Part shown: positions 6,966-15,195 of the stretch, in pieces
Position numbering within the stretch: the stretch's first letter is position 1
Layout: every line of letters begins with the position of its first letter
Assembly (NCBI GenBank): GCA_022750115.1
Contig: JAKIWI010000003.1
Coordinates: 239,948-277,395, forward strand
DNA length: 37,448 nucleotides
Direction of reading: 5' to 3'
DNA from: Thermoplasmata archaeon
GTDB taxonomy: Archaea > Thermoplasmatota > Thermoplasmata > Lutacidiplasmatales > UBA184
Translations under genes and position numbers: made by a program
Notes under the pieces: model-generated
What the model saw: only the letters and a program-made list of their open reading frames with translations
Told to the model about the DNA's origin: nothing
Database searches by the model: none

Positions 6966-8221
6966 AACGCCAAGCGGCGCAGCGCCGGAGCCGCCACGGC
7001 GGTCCCCCCGGCGAGGAGCACGAGGGTGACGCCGTCGCCGATCCCCGTCGTGAGCAGCGGCGCCACCCCGAGCACGGCTCCGAAGGTCACCGCCCCGAGC
7101 GCGCGCCCCGTTCCTCGGAAGACGTAGGTGTTCGTCAGCGTCCGCCCGACGAGCTCGGGAGCGGTCGTCGCTTGGAGGTAGACGAGGACGCCCTGGTAGA
7201 ACACGACGTCCACCGCGCCGACCGCGAACCAGAGCGGTGCGCCCGTTGCGCCGAGCGGCGCCACGAGGACCGCGGCCGCGACGAGGAGGCCCTCGATCGC
7301 CGTGACCGCGAGCAGGAGCTTCCCGAGACCGGCCCGAGGGTTCGCGCTCCCCAGCGCGACGGATCCCGCGATCGTGCCGGCGGCGAACGCCGTGAACAGG
7401 ATCCCGTAGGTCGTGGCGCCACCCGGCGTGTGCCCGTTCGCGACCGCCAGGATGAGCAGCGCGGGCGCGGCGCTGGCGAACCCTTGGACGGCGGAGAACG
7501 TCGCGAGAGAAACGAGGGGCCGTTCTCCGGGGCGGACGAACGCCCGGAACCCGTCGCGGAGTCCGTCATACCATCCCTTCCTGCTCCCGGCCTGGGGGAC
7601 CCGAACGGGAAGGCAGAGGACGGCCGCGGCGAAGTTGAGCAGGCCGTACAGGATCAGTCCCTGCGCTGGCCCTACCAAGAGGATCGCCGCGGCGCCCGCA
7701 GCGTACCCCGCGAGCTGGTTGCCCCCGGAGACCGCCGAGAGGAGCGCGTTCGCTGCGAACAGGTCGTCCGGGGGCACGACCTTCGGGGGGGCCGCGTTCG
7801 AGGCCGTCCACGTGAAATCCCACAGCCAGGAGATCGCGACGACCAGGACGAGCAGGACGGGGACCGTCAGCGCTCTCTCGGCCGCGAGGACACCGAGAAG
7901 CAGGGCGAGGATGCCCTGCAGCGGGTAGCCGACGAGCAGCACCGTCCGAAGATCCCGGACCCGATCGACGACGGGGCCGGCGAGGAACGAGAAGGCGTAG
8001 ACCCCGAACTCGACGCCGAGGACGAGTCCGGCGATGGCGAGGCTTCCGGAGATCTGGAGCGCGAGCCACGGAACCGCGATCGCGTAGACCGCGTACCCCG
8101 CATCGCCCGTCGCCTGCGAGAGGAAGAACCAGAGGAACCGACGGTTCCCGAACACGCGCCGGTAGCCGGCGAGCCGCCCGGGAAGGACGGGCGCCGCGCG
8201 CCCCGGGGCGGGCGCGCTCAC
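6962..8221 (-). CDS. MFS transporter
   Basis: Integral membrane transporter of the major facilitator superfamily, 419 residues, with about 12 hydrophobic segments in two halves. The N-terminal part YRRVFGNRRFLWFFLSQATG and the loop after helix 2, VDRVRDLRTVLL, resemble EntS/MFS_3-type exporters. The central loop is near residues 190-220 (VRVPQAGSRKGWYDGLRDG). It starts at GTG 8221, and the GTGA overlaps the TGA of the upstream glycerate-kinase-like gene, so the two are translationally coupled. A longer in-frame extension upstream is low-complexity and overlaps that gene. Context suggests it moves the substrate or product of the amino-acid dehydrogenase encoded upstream, but substrate and direction of transport cannot be read from the sequence. 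Confidence 0.88.
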   Translation of the reverse strand: MSAPAPGRAAPVLPGRLAGYRRVFGNRRFLWFFLSQATGDAGYAVYAIAVPWLALQISGSLAIAGLVLGVEFGVYAFSFLAGPVVDRVRDLRTVLLVGYPLQGILALLLGVLAAERALTVPVLLVLVVAISWLWDFTWTASNAAPPKVVPPDDLFAANALLSAVSGGNQLAGYAAGAAAILLVGPAQGLILYGLLNFAAAVLCLPVRVPQAGSRKGWYDGLRDGFRAFVRPGERPLVSLATFSAVQGFASAAPALLILAVANGHTPGGATTYGILFTAFAAGTIAGSVALGSANPRAGLGKLLLAVTAIEGLLVAAAVLVAPLGATGAPLWFAVGAVDVVFYQGVLVYLQATTAPELVGRTLTNTYVFRGTGRALGAVTFGAVLGVAPLLTTGIGDGVTLVLLAGGTAVAAPALRRLAF

Positions 8222-9525
8222 CCTGGGGGCTCCGTCGGGGCGAGCGCGACCATCAGGCAGCCGACGTCGGTGATCCCGGGCCGCATCGCGAGGGGGCGCA
8301 GCGACGGCGGCCCGTTCGCGGCGCCCGCCTCCACGACCAGGCCGGCCGCTCCTTTCGGAGTCGAGAGCGCACTCGTCTGGTAGACGCCGACGGTCATTCC
8401 GCGCCGGCGGATCCGCGCGGCTGCGATCTCGGCGAACCGGGGGAACGTGCGCCGCTCGTCGTCTCCTTCGGGGACGTCGAACGTCGCGGGGCCAAACACG
8501 ACCACGCCCTTCGACCCGCGGACCGGCGCGGACACCGCCCGGGCGACGAGCTCCTCGGTTCGGTCGAGGAACGCGGCCGCGGCGACGTCCACGTTGCCCG
8601 GGTGCACGAGGGAGGAGAGCCGCGCCGTGTAACCCCGGGACGTGATCGCCTCGCCCGCCGCCCGCAGTGCATCCGAAGGTCCCGCGACGGCGACGGGCCG
8701 ATGGACGTTCGACGGGGGGCCGGACGGGAGGCTCGTGTCCGGAGCGAGCCCCGATCGAGCGGTCGCCGGGAGGCGCTCGAACAGGCCAAGACGCACCAAG
8801 GTCGCACGAGCACTCGTTCGCTCCGCCGCGGTGACGAGCAGGCTCGGGCCCCCACCCACCAGGACACCGCCCTCCCCTCGGTCGACGATGAGCGGGACGA
8901 CCTCGGCCTTGCGAGCCGCTCGAGCGACGCCCCCGCCGACGCCGCCGGTGCCCAGGGCTCGGATGACCTGGGAGGTCTCGGTAGCCGTCGCGGCCGCGTC
9001 CCGGAGCGCGCCCAGCCAACCGCTCCACGCATCCGCCCCCCATCCGGCGGGCGGGCCGGCGAGCGAGACGACGGCGCCCGGTGTCACGAGGAGGAGCAGG
9101 AGGTCACGCTCGCTGAGACCTCCGGCAAGCTCGAGGATCTCCGCGAGCGCCGCCGGCGAGCCGTCATGGCCGGGCCGGCCGGCGCCGACCACGGCGCTTC
9201 GGAACGGGACGTCGGGCGGGAGCGGCTCGGGGCCTACGACGAGGCCCTGCGTCACGGCGAGCCCGAGGGCGTCGTGCGCCGCATACGCCGCCGAGACCGC
9301 GGCGTTGCCGAGGGCCAGGAATGCGACCTCGCGGAACCGGGCGAGCGGGACGAAGCGGTTGCCGAGCCGGACCGTCGGCCCATCGCGGCGGAGCGCGGAG
9401 CGCACCCCCCGGTAGGCGTCGGCCCCCTCGACCGCGGAGCGGAACGCGTCCGCATGGACCGGGTCCTGTCCCTTCGCCGCGTTGGGCGGAGCGGGAAACG
9501 GCGCCGCCGGCGAGCGGTCGAACAC
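8218..9525 (-). CDS. Degenerate MOFRL / glycerate 2-kinase-like protein
   Basis: A 435-residue protein with the overall plan of the GckA/MOFRL glycerate 2-kinase family: a Rossmann-like N-domain (ALGNAAVSAAYAAHDALG, GLSERDLLLLLVTPGA) and a C-terminal MOFRL-like part (VVVFGPATFDVPEGDDERR). In active enzymes the corresponding sites read GKAA, SGGxSxL, RxxLSxIKGG, SDVxGD and GGExTV. Here they read GNAA, TPGAVVSL, RALGTGGVGG, VDRGEGG and GPATFDV, so the catalytic and nucleotide sites look replaced. It starts at GTG 9525 with an AAACCGTTT element centred about 28-30 bases upstream. It follows the oxidase subunit gene by 61 bases and overlaps the MFS gene by GTGA. It may be a non-kinase or regulatory derivative, or a kinase with altered substrate; assignment to the family is moderate. 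Confidence 0.65.
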   Translation of the reverse strand: MFDRSPAAPFPAPPNAAKGQDPVHADAFRSAVEGADAYRGVRSALRRDGPTVRLGNRFVPLARFREVAFLALGNAAVSAAYAAHDALGLAVTQGLVVGPEPLPPDVPFRSAVVGAGRPGHDGSPAALAEILELAGGLSERDLLLLLVTPGAVVSLAGPPAGWGADAWSGWLGALRDAAATATETSQVIRALGTGGVGGGVARAARKAEVVPLIVDRGEGGVLVGGGPSLLVTAAERTSARATLVRLGLFERLPATARSGLAPDTSLPSGPPSNVHRPVAVAGPSDALRAAGEAITSRGYTARLSSLVHPGNVDVAAAAFLDRTEELVARAVSAPVRGSKGVVVFGPATFDVPEGDDERRTFPRFAEIAAARIRRRGMTVGVYQTSALSTPKGAAGLVVEAGAANGPPSLRPLAMRPGITDVGCLMVALAPTEPPG

Positions 9526-9586
9526 GCGCCGCCGAGCAGGGCGGTCGGGAAACGGTTTGCTCCGGTCGGCCCGCCCTCGCGGCGGG

Positions 9587-10753
9587 CTACCCGGGCTGGA
9601 GGCTCTCGGGCGCGGTGCGCCGGTTCGGGTCGAGGAACCGCCCCGGAGAGAACAGCGCCGGGTCGAGGTCGGTCGGTTCGCCCATCGCGGCCTTGGCGAC
9701 CCGCTTCGACGACGCGGGTGACAGCATGAACCCGTGGCCCCCGAAGCCGTTCGCGTGGACGAATCCAGGAAGCCGCGGGTCCTCCCCGATCACGGGGAAG
9801 CCGTCCGGAGTGTCGTCGTAGAACCCGGACCAGGCGCGGAGGACGCCGACGGGCGCGAGGCGAGGAACGAGCCGGACGAGCGAGCGCGACATCGCGCGCA
9901 GGAAGTCGGGGGACGTCGGCATCCCCGCGCGCGTGCCGGACGGGTGAGGCACCGTCAGCCCCCCGACGACCTCTCCGCGCATCGTCTGGCTGAAGTACAT
10001 CCCATCGGAGAGGCGGATCACCATCGGGTCGAGGAACGGCTTCAGGGGCTCCGTCGCGAGGATCTCGTGGCGGCTCGCGACGTTCGGGACCGAGAGGCCG
10101 GCGAGGCGCGAGACGTCGGACGACCAGCCGCCGGCGGCGTTGACGACGACGGGGGCGTCGACCGGGCCGGCATTCGTCTGGACGCCCACGACGCGGCCGT
10201 CCTGGGTTCGGACCCCGGTGACCTCGACGCCGAGGCGCACCTCGCCCCCGAGCGCTCGTACCGCCTCGTACACGCCCCAGATCGCGGGGAATGGGTAGAG
10301 CGTCCCGTCGGTCCGAAGGAACGTCCCGCCGGCCACGCCGTCGAGCGAGAGCGAGGGCGCGAACTTCGGGACCTGCGAGGGGTCGAGCACCCGTCCGTCG
10401 AGCCCCTCGGCGCGGACGGCTTCGACGACTTGCCGCAGGCGGGTCCTCTCCGCCGCGTTGGCCGCGAGGAACAGGTACCCTCCCTGGCGGAACCAGACGT
10501 TCGTGCCGAACTCGCGACCGAAGCGCCGCCACTCCCCGACGGCCTCGCGCATCAGGCGGACCGTGACCCGTGTCTCCCATTGCTGACGAACGCCACCTCC
10601 GTTCCGCCCGGAGGCGCCCGCGGAGAGGAACCCCCGGTCGAGCACGACGACCGGCCCGCCGCCCGCGCGCAGGAGATGGTAGGCGCTGAACAGCCCGACG
10701 ATCCCGCCGCCGACGATGCAGACGCGGGGCGTCCGCGACCGGCCCTCGCTCAC
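9587..10753 (-). CDS. FAD-dependent amino-acid dehydrogenase, beta (SoxB/HcnC/DadA-like) subunit
   Basis: Flavoprotein of the DAO/glycine oxidase family, 388 residues, oxidising the C-N bond of an amino acid or N-methyl amino acid. The FAD-binding motif VCIVGGGIVGLFSAYHLL is at residues 11-28 and is followed by VVVLDRG and the family stretch SGRNGGGVRQQ. VVNAAGGWS and the C-terminal GFGGHGFMLSPASS are also typical. It starts at GTG 10753, whose GTGA overlaps the TGA of the upstream alpha-subunit gene. Pairing with a [2Fe-2S]/FAD alpha subunit matches heteromeric dehydrogenases such as dye-linked L-proline dehydrogenase, sarcosine oxidase core, opine oxidase and hydrogen cyanide synthase. The actual substrate is unresolved. 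Confidence 0.87.
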   Translation of the reverse strand: MSEGRSRTPRVCIVGGGIVGLFSAYHLLRAGGGPVVVLDRGFLSAGASGRNGGGVRQQWETRVTVRLMREAVGEWRRFGREFGTNVWFRQGGYLFLAANAAERTRLRQVVEAVRAEGLDGRVLDPSQVPKFAPSLSLDGVAGGTFLRTDGTLYPFPAIWGVYEAVRALGGEVRLGVEVTGVRTQDGRVVGVQTNAGPVDAPVVVNAAGGWSSDVSRLAGLSVPNVASRHEILATEPLKPFLDPMVIRLSDGMYFSQTMRGEVVGGLTVPHPSGTRAGMPTSPDFLRAMSRSLVRLVPRLAPVGVLRAWSGFYDDTPDGFPVIGEDPRLPGFVHANGFGGHGFMLSPASSKRVAKAAMGEPTDLDPALFSPGRFLDPNRRTAPESLQPG

Positions 10754-12369
10754 GGCGCGCTCCCCTCGGACTCGGGAAGTCCCGCCAGCGCGCCGAGCGC
10801 CGTCGGCACGACCGGCGGCCGCTGGGTGATGTAGCCGACCTCGGGGACCGGCCGTCGCTCGCGCTGCGCGAGGACGAGGAGCGCCTCGGGGAGGCAGTAG
10901 CGTCCCTGGCAGAGGCCGGTGCCGACCCCGGTGTAGCGCTTGATCACCTCGATCCCTCGATAGCCCCGGTCCGTCGCATCGAGCAGTTCCGGGAGGAGGA
11001 CGTCTTCGCAGGGACAGACCACGACCTTGCCGGGGCCGGGGCCGACGGAGAGGAGCTCCTGGTAGTACCCTTCGAGCTCGTGGTGGGCCTCGGAAGGTCC
11101 GGCGGCGACCGGCGCGCTCCACGGAACGGCGCCGACCAGCGCGTCGGCGACCGCCCCCCCGCTCCGGCGGGCGTCCTCCATCTCCGGCGCGCCGGCCACC
11201 TCACCCGCGGCGTACAGGCCCGGAACCGTCGTGGCGCCGCCGGCGCCCACCACGGGGCCGTAGGCCCCGACGTCGGGGCGCCAGAACGTCCGCGCTCCCG
11301 CCTGGAAGAACAGCTGCGGATGGGGGAGCCGGCGGTGGGCGAGCACGATGGCGTCGGCCTCGACCTCGAACGGCGGCGCCTCGCCTCCCCGCCGTGCGAG
11401 ACGGACCTTCTCGACCCTCCGCCGGCCGACTGCCCCGAGGAGGAGCGTGCGCGGGTAGAGCGGCACGTCGAGCTCGGAAGCGCGGCGCGCGAGCTCGGGC
11501 GCGATGGTCCCCGGGGCAACGACCGCGTCGACCTTTCCGTCGAACCGCTCGAGGATCTCGAGGGCGCGCTTCCCACCGCCGAAGACGACCGCGTGCGCAA
11601 ACCGAGGCGACGCGGGCGTCGAGAGTCGCTCCGCACCCTCGGCGGTGAGGACCCCCGGGCGGTCGCTCCCCGCGAACCAGAGGGACGCATCGTAGCCGCC
11701 GACCGCCACCACGACCCGGTCGGCCCGCACGGAGATCGCGGAGCCGTCCGAGCGACTCGCGATCAGCTCGAACCGGTGGGCCCGCCCGTCCTGCGGGGGC
11801 GGGAGGAACACGGCCGTCGTGCCGGAGAACATCTCCGCGCCGGGGACGGGGGCGAGTCCCGGCTCGCGCTCCAGAAGAACCGGAGGGTCTCCCGCGGCGA
11901 CGAGACGCTCCGCACACGCCCGGCCCGCGGCGCCGGCTCCGATGACCGCCGTCTTCGCCTCGACGGCACGCCCCGGTCGGACGAGGCCGGCGCTCGCGGG
12001 GCTCGGGATCGTGCCCGTGCCGGCGAGACGACGGACGACCCGCTGGAACCAAGGAGTCGCGAAAGCCGGACGCCGGAATCCGTGCAGGGTGTCAATCCCC
12101 TTTGGGAACGCGATGTCGAACGCGGCGAGGAGGTCGAAACGGGCCGACGGCCACGCGTTCTCGACCTCGACCTTGGCGGTCGGGGGGATCGGCGTCCGGC
12201 ACGCCCGGACATTCGGGACCCCGTCGACCCGCACGAGGCAGTTGGTGCAGTACCCGACCCCGCAGAACGGCGCCCGGGGACGGTGGTAGCGGGTCGAACG
12301 AGTGAGGAGGGAACCCAGGATCGTTCCGGACGACCCGGGGGCTTCGAGCGGAGGCGGTTCAGGGGCCAT
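10750..12369 (-). CDS. Amino-acid dehydrogenase alpha subunit with two [2Fe-2S] sites and FAD/NAD fold (SoxA/HcnAB-like)
   Basis: A 539-residue electron-transfer subunit. Residues 30-75 form a ferredoxin-like domain with Cys36, Cys41, Cys44 and Cys57 (CGVGYCTNC then VRAC), typical of HcnA and the SoxA N-terminus. A two-dinucleotide-binding region starts with VIGAGAAGRACAERL at residues 142-156. The C-terminus carries a BFD-like [2Fe-2S] domain with Cys452, Cys454, Cys487 and Cys492 (VCPCEDV then GLCQGRYC). The aminomethyltransferase-like domain of true sarcosine oxidase alpha is missing, so it resembles opine/proline dehydrogenase alpha or a fused HcnA-HcnB. The ATG at 12369 lies about 34 bases from a TATA box centred near 12403. 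It heads the operon and overlaps the beta subunit gene by GTGA. Confidence 0.88.
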   Translation of the reverse strand: MAPEPPPLEAPGSSGTILGSLLTRSTRYHRPRAPFCGVGYCTNCLVRVDGVPNVRACRTPIPPTAKVEVENAWPSARFDLLAAFDIAFPKGIDTLHGFRRPAFATPWFQRVVRRLAGTGTIPSPASAGLVRPGRAVEAKTAVIGAGAAGRACAERLVAAGDPPVLLEREPGLAPVPGAEMFSGTTAVFLPPPQDGRAHRFELIASRSDGSAISVRADRVVVAVGGYDASLWFAGSDRPGVLTAEGAERLSTPASPRFAHAVVFGGGKRALEILERFDGKVDAVVAPGTIAPELARRASELDVPLYPRTLLLGAVGRRRVEKVRLARRGGEAPPFEVEADAIVLAHRRLPHPQLFFQAGARTFWRPDVGAYGPVVGAGGATTVPGLYAAGEVAGAPEMEDARRSGGAVADALVGAVPWSAPVAAGPSEAHHELEGYYQELLSVGPGPGKVVVCPCEDVLLPELLDATDRGYRGIEVIKRYTGVGTGLCQGRYCLPEALLVLAQRERRPVPEVGYITQRPPVVPTALGALAGLPESEGSAP

Positions 12370-12398
12370 CGGATCTGGTGCGGCCAGCGTCCCCGTCG

Positions 12399-12408
12399 GT
12401 ATTTAGAA
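12399..12408 (-). promoter_or_regulatory. TATA box of the dehydrogenase operon
   Basis: Minus-strand TTCTAAATACC in a GC-rich spacer, predicting a start near 12376 and a leader of only several bases before the ATG at 12369. The divergent PhoU-type promoter lies about 80 bases away. Confidence 0.65.
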
Positions 12409-12481
12409 CGCTGGGAGGCGGTCGTCCCCGAACTCGGCCGGGCGTCGCTTTTCGGGAGCAAATCTGCGTTCGCCCGCGCAA

Positions 12482-12490
12482 ATCTATAAA
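12482..12490 (+). promoter_or_regulatory. TATA box of the AbrB-PhoU gene
   Basis: ATCTATAAAGTATAG on the + strand, centred about 31 bases upstream of the ATG at 12519. It predicts a leader of about five bases. Confidence 0.7.
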
Positions 12491-12518
12491 GTATAGAGAT
12501 GGGTGGTCGCCCCCTACC

Positions 12519-13577
12519 ATGCGAAGTACGGGAGGCTTCCACGGCCGCCGGATCCAGAAGACGGGGGGATCGACCTACATCGTCTCGCTCCCGAAGAACT
12601 GGGTGACGAGCCGCGGGCTCCACGAGGGCGACGTGCTGTTGTTCAGCCCGCGCTCCGACGGCTCGCTCACCCTCTACGCCGACGAAGGGCCCCGCTCGGA
12701 GGGCGTGAAGCGGACGATCGAGGTCTCGAACGACATGGACGAGGACCACCTGTTCCGCCGCCTGATCGCGGAGTACATCGCGGGCGCGCCCCTCCTCGAG
12801 GTCCGGACGTCCGGCCGGATGAGCCCGCACACCCGCAACATCGTGCGCGGCTTCGCCCAGCGGATGATCGGCCCCGAGATCCTCGAGGAGTCGGCCGAAT
12901 CCGTCGTCCTGCAGGACGTCGTCGGGGCGAACCCGCTGCCGATCCCCTCGGTCATCCGACGGATGCACCAGATGGTGCGCGCGATGCAGACCGACGCGAT
13001 GGCGGCGTTCCACGCCCGGGACCCGTCGATCGCCAAGGACGTCGTCGAGCGCGACTGGGAGGTCGACCGCCTCCACTGGTTCGTCGAAAAGCAGGTGATG
13101 ACCGCCCTCCGGGACGCCCGCACGCTCACCAGCCTCGGCCTCACGTTGCCGGACTGTGCGACGTTCCTCCTCGCCTCGCGCGTGCTCGAGCGGATCGCCG
13201 ACCACGCGGTGAAGATCGCCGAGACCGTCGAGATGCTCGGGAAAGAGGAGCCGCCCACGAACGTCGTCGACTCCCTCGACAAGCTCCACGCGATCGCCGC
13301 GAACGGCCTCGCGGAGGCGCTCGACGCGCTCGACAGCGGCAACATCGACCAGGCGAACGCCGTCGTCGACGTCGCCCACAAGGTCACCCGGGAACGGGAG
13401 AAGATCCTCCACGAGCTCGCGACGAAGCGCGGGCGGCTCGCCGTGTCGCTCGCCTACGTCCTCGAGAGCGTCGAGCGGAGCGCCTCCTACGCGAGCGACC
13501 TCGCCGAGATCGCGATCAACCACGCGGTCGCGTTGCGCGACACCGCCCCGACCCCGAAGGTGCCCGCCGCGGCGTAG
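12519..13577 (+). CDS. AbrB-PhoU fusion, phosphate-uptake-type regulator
   Basis: A 352-residue archaeal regulator. Residues 8-55 form an AbrB/SpoVT swapped-hairpin DNA-binding domain (RRIQKTGGSTYIVSLPKNWV, then GLHEGDVLLFS). The remainder is all-helical with the PhoU repeat style, including MVRAMQTDAMAAF, ERDWEVDRLHWFVEKQVM and ASRVLERIADHAVKIAETVE. Bacterial PhoU binds metal and restrains the Pst/PhoR phosphate system; in archaea the AbrB fusion suggests direct transcriptional control. No pst genes are in the window, so its targets lie elsewhere or differ. In-frame sequence upstream of the ATG at 12519 is rejected because the TATA box lies there. It is divergent from the dehydrogenase operon across a 149-base spacer and convergent with the alcohol dehydrogenase gene. 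Confidence 0.9.
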   Translation: MRSTGGFHGRRIQKTGGSTYIVSLPKNWVTSRGLHEGDVLLFSPRSDGSLTLYADEGPRSEGVKRTIEVSNDMDEDHLFRRLIAEYIAGAPLLEVRTSGRMSPHTRNIVRGFAQRMIGPEILEESAESVVLQDVVGANPLPIPSVIRRMHQMVRAMQTDAMAAFHARDPSIAKDVVERDWEVDRLHWFVEKQVMTALRDARTLTSLGLTLPDCATFLLASRVLERIADHAVKIAETVEMLGKEEPPTNVVDSLDKLHAIAANGLAEALDALDSGNIDQANAVVDVAHKVTREREKILHELATKRGRLAVSLAYVLESVERSASYASDLAEIAINHAVALRDTAPTPKVPAAA

Positions 13578-13616
13578 GCGGCGTCGCGCCCGACAGGGTC
13601 GGACAAGTCCTCGGTC

Positions 13617-14774
13617 TCAGAAATCGACGGCCGCGCCGTCCCAAGCGGCCGCGAGGAGCCGCGTCAGCTCCCCTTCCGACGGCACCCGGGGATTCGCCAC
13701 GGCCGACGGGGTCCGGGCCGCGCGGGCGATCGCCGTCGAACGGCCGCTCTCGGCGCGCATCCGGTCGACACCCGCGTCGGCGAGAGTTCGTGGTACGCCC
13801 AGGGCCCCCAGCACCAACCGCAGGCGCTCGGCGAGCGCGCTTCGGTTCGGCGCGAGCGGTGGCCCGAGGGGGCCGGCGAGCCGGGCGTACCGGTCCCGCG
13901 CGCTCGGGTAGTTGAACTCGGTCGCGTACGGCAGGACGATCCCGACGAGTCGACCGTGGGAGAGCCCGGTCGAGGGCCCGAGCGCGCGGGCCAGGGCGTG
14001 GGCGACCCCGAGCTGGGCGTTCGAGGCGGCGAGGCCCGCGAGCGTCGCGGCGTGGTGGAGCGCGGCGACGGCGTCGTCGTCCCCCGGGTGCTTCGCGAGC
14101 TTCGGCAGGACCGTGAACGCCGTCGCGAGCGCGTCACGCGCGACGGCGTCCGAGAACGGGTTCGCCCACTCCGAGCCGAGCGCCTCGATCGCATGGCCGA
14201 CGAGGTCGGCGGCGGCATCCGCGCGCGACGCCGGTGGGACCGTCGAAACGAGAGCGGGGTCGAGCAGCGCCCAATCCGGCACGAGTTCGCGGGTGGCGAG
14301 GTCGAACGGACGGCCCTCGGAGGTGCGGAGTTCCGCAGTCCACGTCGCCTCGCTCCCACTGCCGCTCGTGGTCGGGATGGCGACGAAGCCGGTCCGGGCA
14401 CGCAGACCGAGTTCGACGATCGGGGTCACGGTTTCGAGCGCCAAGTCCGGACGGACGAAGCGGACCCAGAGCGCCTTCGCGGTGTCGATCGTGCTGCCGC
14501 CGCCGACGGCCACGATGAGGTCGGGGCTCGCCGACCGGACCGCTCCCACCCCGCGTTCGATGTCGGCCACGCTCGGTTCGATCGTCACGTCCGAGAACAC
14601 GGAGGCGACCGAGCCTTCGGGCTTCTCGAGCTCCTCGACGACCCTTCGGTGGGCGTCCGCCCGCGCGAGCGCCGGGTCGACGACGACCAACGGTCGGCGG
14701 GCGCCCAGGCCGCTGAGCGCCTCGATCGCGCCGGGGCCGACGACGACCTTCGGCGAGGAGAAGACGCCCTGCAC
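13617..14774 (-). CDS. Iron-containing (group III) alcohol dehydrogenase
   Basis: NAD(P)-dependent dehydrogenase of the Fe-ADH/glycerol-dehydrogenase superfamily, 385 residues, interconverting alcohols and aldehydes or ketones. The nucleotide-binding loop GGGSTIDTAKA is at residues 91-101 and TTSGSGSEAT at 135-144. The four metal ligands are all present: Asp190 and His194 (ADLVGHAIEAL), His259 (GVAHALA) and His273 (LSHG), so it should be active with Fe2+ or Zn2+. It starts at GTG 14774, 25 bases after the stop of the Fur-like small gene, so they are probably co-transcribed from the TATA box near 15124. Substrate is not predictable from sequence. An iron-linked regulator half next to an iron enzyme suggests, but does not prove, iron-responsive control. 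Confidence 0.92.
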   Translation of the reverse strand: MQGVFSSPKVVVGPGAIEALSGLGARRPLVVVDPALARADAHRRVVEELEKPEGSVASVFSDVTIEPSVADIERGVGAVRSASPDLIVAVGGGSTIDTAKALWVRFVRPDLALETVTPIVELGLRARTGFVAIPTTSGSGSEATWTAELRTSEGRPFDLATRELVPDWALLDPALVSTVPPASRADAAADLVGHAIEALGSEWANPFSDAVARDALATAFTVLPKLAKHPGDDDAVAALHHAATLAGLAASNAQLGVAHALARALGPSTGLSHGRLVGIVLPYATEFNYPSARDRYARLAGPLGPPLAPNRSALAERLRLVLGALGVPRTLADAGVDRMRAESGRSTAIARAARTPSAVANPRVPSEGELTRLLAAAWDGAAVDF

Positions 14775-14799
14775 CGACTCCCCGCGCCCGGGCTCCCGT

Positions 14800-15099
14800 C
14801 TAGCGGTGGGCGGTGGCGCCCGCGCTGCATTGGGCGCACAACCCCGTCAACGTCAGGCTCACCGCGCCGACCGACCATCCATCGGGCCGGCGGTCGGCGA
14901 ACGCCTCGAGGTTCGGCGCGTCGGCGGGGTCCAGCTCGAGCCGGACGATCCGGCCGCAACTTCGGCAGACCGCGTGGCCCGTGGGCGGTTCCACCAGGCG
15001 GACGATCCCCGGCGACAGAACGGGCGGAGCGGGCGCGGCCGGAGCTCGCCGCGCTCGGCGGCTCGGCATGGCGCGCCGGTGGCGACGACTTGTGGGCAC
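14800..15099 (-). CDS. Fur-family C-terminal (zinc/dimerisation) half protein
   Basis: A 99-residue protein matching only the C-terminal half of Fur/PerR regulators: GIVRLVE (the end of the wing) is followed by HAVCRSCGRIV and SLTLTGLCAQC. Cys45, Cys48, Cys88 and Cys91 form the two CxxC pairs of the structural zinc site. The N-terminal winged helix that binds DNA is absent, replaced by an Arg-rich tail (RRHRR, SRRARR). GTG 15099 is preferred because the TATA box at 15120-15128 is centred 25 bases upstream, making it leaderless; an ATG at 15069 and a GTG at 15111 are alternatives. No HTH coding sequence is seen upstream, and no frameshift remnant. It may act as a dimerisation partner of a full Fur protein or as a zinc-binding adaptor. 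Confidence 0.65.
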   Translation of the reverse strand: MPTSRRHRRAMPSRRARRAPAAPAPPVLSPGIVRLVEPPTGHAVCRSCGRIVRLELDPADAPNLEAFADRRPDGWSVGAVSLTLTGLCAQCSAGATAHR

Positions 15100-15119
15100 G
15101 GGCTCGGGCACCGCGGGGG

Positions 15120-15128
15120 CCTATTTGG
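15120..15128 (-). promoter_or_regulatory. TATA box of the Fur-like/alcohol dehydrogenase operon
   Basis: Minus-strand CCAAATAGG, centred about 25 bases upstream of the GTG at 15099. It is the only AT-rich patch between this operon and the divergent thioredoxin-like gene, so it could also influence the latter. Confidence 0.5.
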
Positions 15129-15195
15129 TGGTCCCCCTGCGATCGCGCGCGCTACCGCTATCCCACGCATTGGGCTCGCACGGCGCGAGAGCCGG

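Noticed and set aside
6305-8383. Long + strand open frame running through the 202-residue gene and the MFS gene
   Set aside because: Sequence is Arg/Asp/Glu-rich with no fold and crosses two well-supported genes in other frames.
8222-9043. N-terminal extension of the MFS transporter frame
   Set aside because: Low-complexity Arg/Gly-rich sequence overlapping the glycerate-kinase-like gene; the GTG at 8221 gives a standard MFS length and a coupled start.
11763-13523. Minus-strand frame of 586 codons opposite the PhoU-type gene
   Set aside because: No recognisable domain; it lies antisense to a clear AbrB-PhoU protein and across two promoters.
15100-15195. A lost winged-helix half of the Fur-like gene in another frame upstream
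   Set aside because: Only about 95 bases separate it from the divergent gene and none of the three frames shows helix-turn-helix sequence.
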